A stretch of 64,000 nt of DNA from the NCBI RefSeq assembly GCF_000723405.1, contig NZ_CCAE010000001.1, forward strand, positions 124,001 to 188,000, read 5' to 3'. Of the stretch, positions 1 through 7,351 are shown in pieces. The notes beneath the pieces were generated by a model that made no database searches, was not told the DNA's origin, and saw only the letters and a program-made list of their open reading frames with translations. The stretch's first letter is position 1, and each line of letters starts with the position of its first letter. A program made the position numbers and the translations under genes. The stretch is from Hydrogenophaga intermedia (GTDB lineage Bacteria > Pseudomonadota > Gammaproteobacteria > Burkholderiales > Burkholderiaceae_C).

Positions 1-21
1 GCCCTCCCCTCTGGAGCCACC

Positions 22-906
22 ATGAACCGCACGACACCCGTATCCCAAACCCTATCCCTCGCCTTGCCCCGCACCGGGTTCAACGACCTGCATGCGGACG
101 CCCAGTCGCAGGTCATCGAGCACGCGGCGGCGGATCCCTCCAGAGCCACCACCGTCGAAGACGCCTGGACCATCGCGCGCTTCAATGCCGGCCTTTGCAC
201 CGTCAGCAAGCAGTTTCAGGAACGCATCCAACCCTACGTTCACCTGTCCTGCTTCTACACGCTTGCACTCATCGGCTGCAAAGAGCCGACTTCCAAAAGA
301 CGCTTCCCGGTGAAGATGGATCTGATCAAAACAGCCCCCCGGATCCTGTTTCAGCGCCTGGAGAAGATGCCGGACCGCAAATGGCCATTGACACCCGTGC
401 AACGGCTTCAGGTGTGGGTGGATGCACACATGGGCCTTGCTACGCCAGAAGATTTCGAAACTTGTCTCGGCCCATTGATGGGCCTTGTGAAAGCCGCGAC
501 CGCAGCGCCCAAGGCGCAATTGCCGTATCGCACCATCCCGACCCTGATGGCGATGTTTCTATGTCGGTCCTTGACGAACCCGCAGGAGGGCAACACCTGG
601 CACTTGAGCGCGGTGCATCGGCTCATGGACGCATTGCGCGAGGTCCATGATGAAAACATCGCCGTTCCGGCACTGCTCCAGTTCGTGGTGATCGCCATGG
701 TCTACGAACACATGGGCCGTCCGTTCATCAGGTTTCACGTTGGAAACAGCCAAGTGACGCTCACCACCCAAATGGTCCTCGATGCCTTGCGGAAGCATCT
801 CGACTATCACAACGACAGCGATGTCGGCCTGCGCGCCGTGGCCGCGGTGCTTGCGGCCACGGCGCGCAGGCCCCAGCGGACGCGAACACCATCAACATTG
901 CCCTGA
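22..906 (+). CDS. Hypothetical protein, frameshifted near its 3' end
   Basis: I do not recognise the family. The intact frame gives 294 residues, mostly helical in character, with no signal peptide or membrane segment. A GGAG ribosome site sits about 7 bases before the ATG. The last ~20 residues are low-complexity Arg/Thr/Pro, unlike the rest. In the -1 frame from about base 864 a protein-like stretch follows (INIALNCLETLDHPLIGVW and on) to a TGA at 1107-1109. The ancestral gene was therefore probably 22-1109, about 362 residues, and has lost one base near 860-866. An N-terminal segment (residues ~18-75) weakly recalls an F-box-like helix set; that is only an impression. Confidence 0.6.
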   Translation: MNRTTPVSQTLSLALPRTGFNDLHADAQSQVIEHAAADPSRATTVEDAWTIARFNAGLCTVSKQFQERIQPYVHLSCFYTLALIGCKEPTSKRRFPVKMDLIKTAPRILFQRLEKMPDRKWPLTPVQRLQVWVDAHMGLATPEDFETCLGPLMGLVKAATAAPKAQLPYRTIPTLMAMFLCRSLTNPQEGNTWHLSAVHRLMDALREVHDENIAVPALLQFVVIAMVYEHMGRPFIRFHVGNSQVTLTTQMVLDALRKHLDYHNDSDVGLRAVAAVLAATARRPQRTRTPSTLP

Positions 907-1118
907 ACTGCCTGGAAACGCTCGACCATCCTCTGATCGGTGTCTGGGCCGCGACGCTGAACAAGCTGGAGGGTCTCGAACTGCCGCACGAGTCCCGGCA
1001 ACGCCTTGATCGATGCGTTCAAAAGGCCGAGCAGAACGGCTGCGCACGGGGCTCTGCACCGCCTGGCGAGCTGTTGATCAAGTGGGTCTGGGCGAACTCG
1101 CCCAGTTGAACCGGGATA

Positions 1119-1319
1119 CTAGGCCATCACCACCGCGATGAACGCCAGCATGAACATCTGCAGCACGGCCATCAGCGGCAGCACGAGCGGCATGATGGGC
1201 GTCACCTCGTCGAGGATGTCCTGCGCGAACTCGTCGGTGTATTCCTTGAGCTCGGGATCGGAATAGTCCTTGGGGTGCTCGGCCAGGGCCTGGTCGGGCG
1301 GTGGGTACTTGTGCGTCAT
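1119..1319 (-). CDS. Small membrane-anchored protein
   Basis: This 66-residue protein has an acidic, Pro/Tyr-rich N-terminal half and a hydrophobic C-terminal segment (residues ~43-66) that looks like one membrane span. It lies 167 bases downstream of urtE on the same strand, where ureD often sits in related loci. Its length and composition do not fit UreD (about 280 residues). It may be co-transcribed with the urt operon. Function is unknown. The Shine-Dalgarno (GAGGG) is weak. Confidence 0.55.
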   Translation of the reverse strand: MTHKYPPPDQALAEHPKDYSDPELKEYTDEFAQDILDEVTPIMPLVLPLMAVLQMFMLAFIAVVMA

Positions 1320-1486
1320 GGCAGGGCCCTCACGACAGTTGATGGGCATTGCGCGCGGCAAGCGGCGTTCCTGCACGAACGTCCAGGGCCCGCGCGCCGC
1401 GCAGACCGAGACATGACCATGTTGCGCCCCATTCCAGGGGCATGGCGGAGAAACCCCGCCAGCGGCGCGGTCGGGTGTGGCTGGCT

Positions 1487-2191
1487 TCAGATCGCCACGA
1501 GTTGCCGCACGCCCTTCTCCTGCATCTCGCTGCCCGGCCCGCTGGCGATGACCTCGCCGCGCTCCATCACCAGGTAGCGGTCGGCCAAGGCTTCGGCAAA
1601 GTCGTAGTACTGCTCCACCAGCACGATGGCCATGGGCTCGCCGTCCAGGCCCTGCGTGGCTAGTTGGCGGATCACGCGGCCGATGTCCTTGATGATGTTG
1701 GGCTGGATGCCTTCGGTGGGCTCGTCCAGGATCAGCAGCTTGGGCTTGCTGGCCAGGGCGCGCGCGATGGCCAGTTGCTGCTGCTGCCCGCCCGACAGGT
1801 CCCCGCCGCGACGGCCCAGCATCTGCTTGAGCACGGGGAACAGTTCGAACAGTTGCGGCGGCACCGGCGTGCCCAGCGGGCGCGTGGCCAGGCCCATCTG
1901 CAGGTTCTCCTGCACCGTCAGCCGCGCGAAGATCTCGCGGCCCTGCGGCACGTAGCCCATGCCCAGGTGGGCCCGCACATAGGGCGGCGCGTGGCGAACG
2001 GACTGGCCGTCGAACACCACATCGCCGGCCTTGGTGGGCACCAGCCCCATCAGGCACTTGAGCAGCGTGGTCTTGCCCACGCCGTTGCGGCCCAGTACCA
2101 CGCTCACCTCGCCCGCTCGGGCCTGCAGGCTCACGCCGCGCAGGATGTGGCTGCCGCCGTAGTACTGGTGAATGTCCCTGACTTCAAGCAT
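1487..2191 (-). CDS. urtE: Urea ABC transporter ATP-binding protein UrtE
   Basis: This is one of the two cytoplasmic ATPases of the urea importer. The 234 residues carry Walker A GRNGVGKTT (residues ~33-41), signature LSGGQQQQ and Walker B LLILDEP. The short length and the EGIQPNII segment after Walker B are typical of LivF/UrtE-type subunits. It is the last transporter gene of a minus-strand operon A-B-C-D-E, 10 bases after urtD. It should couple ATP hydrolysis to urea uptake together with UrtD and the permeases UrtB and UrtC. Confidence 0.93.
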   Translation of the reverse strand: MLEVRDIHQYYGGSHILRGVSLQARAGEVSVVLGRNGVGKTTLLKCLMGLVPTKAGDVVFDGQSVRHAPPYVRAHLGMGYVPQGREIFARLTVQENLQMGLATRPLGTPVPPQLFELFPVLKQMLGRRGGDLSGGQQQQLAIARALASKPKLLILDEPTEGIQPNIIKDIGRVIRQLATQGLDGEPMAIVLVEQYYDFAEALADRYLVMERGEVIASGPGSEMQEKGVRQLVAI

Positions 2192-2201
2192 GTCCAGTCC
2201 T

Positions 2202-3077
2202 TCAGCGGCCCAGGTAAACCTCGATCACGCGCTCGTCGGCCTGCACCTCGTCGAGCGTGCCTTCTGCCAGCACCGCGCCATCGCACAGCACCGTCACCTT
2301 CTCGGCGATGGTGCGGATGAAGGCCATGTCGTGCTCCACCACCATCAGCGAGTGGTGGCCCTTGAGCGAGAGGAAGAGTTGCGCCGTGCGCTCGGTCTCC
2401 TCGTCCGTCATGCCGGCCACGGGCTCGTCCAGCAGCAGCAGCTTGGGGTCCTGCATCAGCAGCATGCCGATCTCCAGCCACTGCTTCTGGCCGTGGCTCA
2501 GCTCACCCGCGCGGCGCGCCACGTGTTCGGCCAGGTGGATGGTGGTGAGCACCTCGGCCAGGCGGTCGCGCTGCTCGCCGTTGGGCTGGAAGTGCATGGA
2601 CGGCCACACGCGCTTGTTCGTCGCCAGCGCGAGCTCCAGGTTCTCGTAGACGCTGAGCTGCTCGAACACCGTGGGCTTCTGGAACTTGCGGCCGATACCC
2701 AGTGCGGCGATCTCGGCCTCGCGGTGGCGCAGCAGGTCGATGGTGGAGCCGAAGTACACCGTGCCTTTGTCGGGCCGAGTCTTGCCGGTGATGATGTCCA
2801 TCATCGTGGTCTTGCCCGCGCCGTTGGGGCCGATGATGCAGCGCAGCTCGCCGGGCGCGATATCCAGCGACAGGCCGTTGATGGCCTTGAAGCCGTCGAA
2901 GGCGACGTGCACGTCTTCCAGATAGAGGATGCGGCCGTGCGTGACATCGACCTCGCCGGCCACCACAGGCCGCGAGTAACCCGCCCTTCGCCCGCCCGAT
3001 GCGGTGTTGCCCGAGGGCAGGAGGCCCGCGAACTTCTGCATGCGCTCCGCGCCGGCCTGCATGAGATCCGGTGTCAT
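2202..3077 (-). CDS. urtD: Urea ABC transporter ATP-binding protein UrtD
   Basis: This is the LivG-type ATPase of the urea importer, 291 residues. Walker A is GPNGAGKTT, the signature region is LSHGQKQWLEIG, and Walker B is LLLLDEP followed by VAGMTDEE, which is characteristic of this subunit. There is an N-terminal extension of about 45 residues before the ATPase fold. The ATG overlaps the urtC stop codon (ATGA at 3074-3077), so translation is probably coupled. Later in-frame starts are possible, but the overlap favours this one. Confidence 0.93.
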   Translation of the reverse strand: MTPDLMQAGAERMQKFAGLLPSGNTASGGRRAGYSRPVVAGEVDVTHGRILYLEDVHVAFDGFKAINGLSLDIAPGELRCIIGPNGAGKTTMMDIITGKTRPDKGTVYFGSTIDLLRHREAEIAALGIGRKFQKPTVFEQLSVYENLELALATNKRVWPSMHFQPNGEQRDRLAEVLTTIHLAEHVARRAGELSHGQKQWLEIGMLLMQDPKLLLLDEPVAGMTDEETERTAQLFLSLKGHHSLMVVEHDMAFIRTIAEKVTVLCDGAVLAEGTLDEVQADERVIEVYLGR

Positions 3078-4201
3078 GCCTTGCCTCCGCGCATCAGTTT
3101 CTTCACCAGCCCCACCACGCCTTGCGGCATGAACAGCGTGACGACGATGAACAGGCCACCGAGCACGTAGAGCCAGAACTCGGGAAAGGTCACGGTGAGC
3201 CAGCTCTTGGCGCCGTTGACGAGGAAGGCGCCGACGATGGGGCCGATCAGTGTGCCGCGCCCGCCCACGGCCGCCCAGATGGCGATCTCGATGCTGTTGG
3301 CTGGCGTCATCTCGCTCGGGTTGATGATGCCCACCTGCGGCACGTACAGGGCGCCCGCGATGCCGCACATCACGGCCGAGATCGTCCAGATGCTGAGCTT
3401 GTAGGGCAGCGGGTCGTAACCGCAGAACATGGTGCGGTTTTCCGCATCGCGGATGGCCTGCAGCACGCGGCCGTACTTGCTGCGCACCAGCCAGCGCGCC
3501 ATCAGGAAAAAGCCCAGCAGCGTCAGCCCCGTCAGCACGAACAGGAACATGCGCATGGGCGGCGTGGCGATGGCGATGCCCAGGATGCGCTTGAAGTCGG
3601 TGAAGCCGTTGTTGCCGCCGAAGCCCGTCTCGTTGCGGAAAAACAGCAGCAGCGCGGCGTAGGTGAGCGCCTGCGTGATGATGGAGAAGTACACGCCCTT
3701 GATGCGCGATCGGAAAGCGAAGTAGCCGAACACGAAAGCCACGCCGCCGGGCACCAGCACGATGAGCGCGAGCGTGGCGAGGAAGCTGTCGGACAGCGCC
3801 CAGTGCCAGGGCAGCTCCTTCCAGTCCAGGAAGACCATGAAGTCCGGCAGATCGCTCTGGTACTGGCCGTCTCGGCCGATCTGGCGCATCAGGTACATGC
3901 CCATCATGTAGCCGCCGAGCGCGAAGAACAGGCCGTGGCCGAGCGAGAGGATGCCGCTGTACCCCCAGATCAGGTCCATGGCCAGGGCACAGATGGCGTA
4001 GCACATGATCTTGCCGAGCAGGCTGACCATGTAGTCGCTCAGGTGGAAGGCGCTGCCGGCGGGCACCAGCAGATTGAGCACGGGCGCCAGCGCGCACACG
4101 GCCAGCAGCGCGACGAGAAAGGCGCTCCAGCCGGCGCGGGTGAGCAATGGCGCGCGCGGGGGCAGCACCACGGCGCTTGTCGACAGCGGCATCTTGCTCA
4201 T
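3074..4201 (-). CDS. urtC: Urea ABC transporter permease UrtC
   Basis: This is an inner-membrane permease of the LivM type, 375 residues with about ten hydrophobic segments. The first follows a 22-residue polar leader. The stretch DLIWGYSGILSLGHGLFFALGG is typical of branched-chain amino acid/urea permeases. The start codon overlaps the urtB stop (ATGA at 4198-4201) and the stop overlaps the urtD start. It forms the translocation channel with UrtB. Confidence 0.93.
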   Translation of the reverse strand: MSKMPLSTSAVVLPPRAPLLTRAGWSAFLVALLAVCALAPVLNLLVPAGSAFHLSDYMVSLLGKIMCYAICALAMDLIWGYSGILSLGHGLFFALGGYMMGMYLMRQIGRDGQYQSDLPDFMVFLDWKELPWHWALSDSFLATLALIVLVPGGVAFVFGYFAFRSRIKGVYFSIITQALTYAALLLFFRNETGFGGNNGFTDFKRILGIAIATPPMRMFLFVLTGLTLLGFFLMARWLVRSKYGRVLQAIRDAENRTMFCGYDPLPYKLSIWTISAVMCGIAGALYVPQVGIINPSEMTPANSIEIAIWAAVGGRGTLIGPIVGAFLVNGAKSWLTVTFPEFWLYVLGGLFIVVTLFMPQGVVGLVKKLMRGGKA

Positions 4202-5799
4202 GCTTCCACGCTGCGCCCCTTGAGGGCAAAGATGCCTTGCGGGCGTTTCTGGATGAACACGATGATGAAGACCAGCACCGCGATCTTGGCGAGCACCGCA
4301 CCGGCCCAGCCCTCGATGAACTTGTTGAGCAGGCCCAGACCCAGCGCGGCGTACACCGTGCCCATGAGCTGCCCCACGCCGCCCAGCACCACCACCATGA
4401 ACGAGTCCACGATGTAGGCCTGCCCGAGGTCGGGCCCGACATTGCCGATCTGCGAGAGCGCGCAACCCGCCAGGCCGGCGATGCCCGAGCCCAGCGCGAA
4501 GGCCCAGGTGTCGATGCGCGCGGTGTTCACGCCCATGCAGGCGGCGATGGGCCGGTTCTGGGTGACGCCACGCACGAACAGGCCCAGCCGCGTGCGCGCG
4601 ATGAGCAGCGACACGCCGATGAGCACCGCCGCCGCGAAGGCCAGGATGACCAGCCGGTTCCAGGGCAGGTTCAGGCTGCCGAGCAAGGTGACGCCACCGC
4701 TCATCCAGCTCGGGTTCTCCACCGCCACGTTCTGCGCGCCGAACAGGCTGCGCACCATCTGCATCAGCACCAGGGAGATGCCCCAGGTGGCCAGCAGCGT
4801 TTCCAGCGGGCGGCCGTAGAGGAAGCGGATCACCGTGCGCTCCATCACCGCACCCACCAGGGCCGAGGCGGCGAAGGCCGCGGGCAGCGCGAACAGCAGG
4901 TAGAAGTCGAACCAGTCCGGCAGGTACTGGCGAAAGACGCCCTGCACGAGCCAGGTGGCGTAGGCGCCGATCATGATCAGCTCGCCATGGGCCATGTTGA
5001 TGACGCCCATGAGCCCGTAGGTGATGGCCAGGCCCAGCGCCGCCAGCAGCAGAATGCTGCCCAGGCTGATGCCGGTGAAGGCCTGGCCCAGGCCGCTGGC
5101 CAGGGCAACGCGGCGATCGATGGCCGCGAGTGATGTCGCGAGCGCGGCCTTCACTTGGGCACTCGCTTCGTTCTTCAAACGTTCTTCTATCAGCGGACGC
5201 ACGATGGGCTGGCGCGCCTCTCCCAGCTTCAGGGCGGCCGCCAGGCGCTGCGCCTCATCCTCGCTGGCGAGCTGCATCGCCGCCTGCGCCAGCTCCAGCG
5301 ACTGGCGCGCCTGCGGGTCGAGTTCGATCGCGAGGGCCTTCTCGATCAAGGGCAGGCCCTCGGGGTCCGGGTCATTGAAAGCATTGCGCTGCAGGCTGCG
5401 CGCGGCCTCGCGCTGGCGATCGGGGCCGGCGCTGAAGAGTTCGATGCCGGCCAGCGCGGTGTCAAGCACGCCGCGCAGGCGGTTGTTGAGCATGGCGTCC
5501 TCGGCCATGTCGGGCAGGGTCGCGGGCTGGCCGCTGGTAGCGTCGAGGGCGGTCTCGCCCTCGACGATGAAGACCTGCGTTTCGGTGGACTTCAGCGACT
5601 CGGCGGCGAGCGCGCGCAGCAAGGCCGCGGCGCGCTCGTCCCCCGAACCAGCGAGGCGGGTGATGGCGGCGATGCGGTCGTCCGTGTCGCCCCGCGCCAC
5701 CGCGAGCGCGTCGGCCGCGGTCAGCGCATGGGCGGGGCCCGCCAGCGCGCACCAGGCGGCCAGCAGCACACAACATCGGACGAACACACCCCGCATCAC
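4198..5799 (-). CDS. urtB: Urea ABC transporter permease UrtB
   Basis: This LivH-type permease is extended at its N-terminus, as UrtB usually is. Residues ~1-25 form a signal sequence and residues ~30-230 a helical periplasmic region. The remainder is a polytopic membrane domain with INMAHGELIMIGAYATW and VVLGGVGQLMGT motifs. Length is 533 residues from GTG (5799) or 532 from the adjacent ATG (5796), either of which follows an AAGGCGG ribosome site. The gene starts 9 bases after the urtA stop. Confidence 0.93.
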   Translation of the reverse strand: MMRGVFVRCCVLLAAWCALAGPAHALTAADALAVARGDTDDRIAAITRLAGSGDERAAALLRALAAESLKSTETQVFIVEGETALDATSGQPATLPDMAEDAMLNNRLRGVLDTALAGIELFSAGPDRQREAARSLQRNAFNDPDPEGLPLIEKALAIELDPQARQSLELAQAAMQLASEDEAQRLAAALKLGEARQPIVRPLIEERLKNEASAQVKAALATSLAAIDRRVALASGLGQAFTGISLGSILLLAALGLAITYGLMGVINMAHGELIMIGAYATWLVQGVFRQYLPDWFDFYLLFALPAAFAASALVGAVMERTVIRFLYGRPLETLLATWGISLVLMQMVRSLFGAQNVAVENPSWMSGGVTLLGSLNLPWNRLVILAFAAAVLIGVSLLIARTRLGLFVRGVTQNRPIAACMGVNTARIDTWAFALGSGIAGLAGCALSQIGNVGPDLGQAYIVDSFMVVVLGGVGQLMGTVYAALGLGLLNKFIEGWAGAVLAKIAVLVFIIVFIQKRPQGIFALKGRSVEA

Positions 5800-5808
5800 A
5801 CCCCCGCC

Positions 5809-7116
5809 TTACTTGGATGCGACCTTGGCGGCCTTGGTGGGCACGTTCTTCTTGCCCTTGTTCTCGGGGATGAAGTCGCTCCACGGGTCGGCCACCACGG
5901 GGCCCGGCGTCTTCCACACCACGTTGAACTGGCCATCGGCGCGCACCTCGCCGATGAACACCGGCTTGTGCAGGTGGTGGTTTTCCTTGTCCATGGTGGA
6001 GATGAAGCCGCCCGGGGCCTGGAAGGTCTGGCCGTACATGGCCTGGCGCACTTTGTCCACGTCGGTGCTCTTGGCCTTCTCCACCGCCTGCGCCCACATG
6101 TTGAAGCCGATGTAGGTGGCCTCCATCGGGTCGTTGGTGATGGGCTTGTCCTTGTGGCCGGCGATGTTCTTGGCCTTGGCGTAGTCGCTCCACTTCTTCA
6201 CGAACGCGGTGTTGGCCGGGCTCTTGATGCTCATGAAGTAGTTCCAGGCGGCCAGGTGGCCCACCAGCGGCTTGGTGTCCACGCCACGCAGCTCTTCCTC
6301 ACCCACCGAGAAGGCGACCACGGGCACGTCCTTGGCGGAGAGGCCGGCGTTGCCCAGTTCCTTGTAGAAGGGCACGTTGGAGTCGCCGTTGATGGTGGAG
6401 ACCACCGCCGTCTTCTTGCCCTGACCGGCGAAGGTCTTGATCTTGGCGATGATGGTCTGGTAGTCGCTGTGGCCGAAGGGGGTGTACTCCTCCATGATGT
6501 CGGCGTCGGCCACACCCTTGCTCTTCAAGAAGGCGCGCAGGATCTTGTTGGTGGTGCGCGGGTAGACGTAGTCGGTGCCCAGCAGCACCCAGCGCTTGGC
6601 CGAGCCGCCGTCCTTGCTCATCAGGTACTCCACCGCGGGAATGGCCTGCTGGTTGGGCGCGGCGCCGGTGTAGAACACGTTGGGGCTGAGTTCCTCGCCT
6701 TCGTATTGCACGGGGTAGAACAGCAGGCCGTTGTTCTCTTCCACCACCGGCAGCACCGACTTGCGGCTCACCGAGGTCCAGCAACCGAAGATGACGGCGA
6801 CCTTGTCCTGCGTCAGCAGTTGCTTGGTCTTCTCGGCGAACAGGGGCCAGTTGGAGGCCGGGTCCACCACCACGGGCTCGAGCTTCTTGCCCAGCAGGCC
6901 GCCCTTGGCGTTGATTTCGTCGATGGCCATCAGCACCGTGTCCTTGAGCACGGTTTCCGAAATGGCCATGGTGCCCGACAGGCTGTGCAGCACGCCGACC
7001 TTGATGGTCTCCTGCGCGTGGGCGCTGAGGCCGGTGAAGCCGAGCGAGGCGACGGTGGCGGCCACCGCGAGGGTCTTGAGCGTCAGGCGACGCGGCTGGG
7101 AGGTGTTCGACGACAT
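5809..7116 (-). CDS. urtA: Urea ABC transporter substrate-binding protein UrtA
   Basis: This is the periplasmic urea-binding protein, 435 residues, preceded by a strong AGGAG site. An N-terminal signal (hydrophobic core ~14-30, cleavage after SAHA) has two arginines near the start. The mature protein opens with ETIKVGVLHSLSGTMAISE, which is diagnostic for UrtA of the type 1 periplasmic-binding family. It is the first gene of the operon. Transcription should begin in the 235-base gap upstream, which also holds a perfect inverted repeat. I did not find a convincing sigma-54 promoter there. Confidence 0.94.
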   Translation of the reverse strand: MSSNTSQPRRLTLKTLAVAATVASLGFTGLSAHAQETIKVGVLHSLSGTMAISETVLKDTVLMAIDEINAKGGLLGKKLEPVVVDPASNWPLFAEKTKQLLTQDKVAVIFGCWTSVSRKSVLPVVEENNGLLFYPVQYEGEELSPNVFYTGAAPNQQAIPAVEYLMSKDGGSAKRWVLLGTDYVYPRTTNKILRAFLKSKGVADADIMEEYTPFGHSDYQTIIAKIKTFAGQGKKTAVVSTINGDSNVPFYKELGNAGLSAKDVPVVAFSVGEEELRGVDTKPLVGHLAAWNYFMSIKSPANTAFVKKWSDYAKAKNIAGHKDKPITNDPMEATYIGFNMWAQAVEKAKSTDVDKVRQAMYGQTFQAPGGFISTMDKENHHLHKPVFIGEVRADGQFNVVWKTPGPVVADPWSDFIPENKGKKNVPTKAAKVASK

Positions 7117-7235
7117 GGCGCTTCTCCTGGATGGAATGGCTGGAAGGTGGTGTGGAGTCGGGGTCCACCGCCGCCACGCACCATCGGGTGAGCGTGGCTG
7201 GTCGGTCGAGAGGGATGCTAGGGACGACCTCCGCC

Positions 7236-7267
7236 GGGGTCTGTACGCCAGGTGGCGTACAGACCCC
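7236..7267. repeat. Perfect 14-bp inverted repeat, 4-base gap
   Basis: The arms are 7236-7249 (GGGGTCTGTACGCC) and 7254-7267, exact reverse complements around AGGT. No T-run follows on either strand, so it does not look like an intrinsic terminator. It lies in the divergent gap between urtA and the NEL-domain gene, 120 bases before the urtA start and 84 before the chosen start of the other gene. It could be an operator for a dimeric regulator, or an RNA hairpin in either 5' leader. Confidence 0.8.
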
Positions 7268-7351
7268 ACCATGGCGGGAGGAACCCTGGCGCGCGAGGCC
7301 GTTACCCAGCCCGCACCGCGAGGTGGGCCCTCGCACCGCCACCGCCTCGCC

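Noticed and set aside
22..906. F-box effector
   Set aside because: The N-terminal resemblance is too weak to name; kept only as a remark in the feature.
2172..7191. Several long plus-strand open frames across the urt operon
   Set aside because: All lie opposite well-identified urt genes and have antisense-type composition without domains.
7117..7351. Sigma-54 promoter before urtA
   Set aside because: No acceptable GG/GC pair with the right spacing was found on the minus strand, so I do not annotate one despite the nitrogen context.
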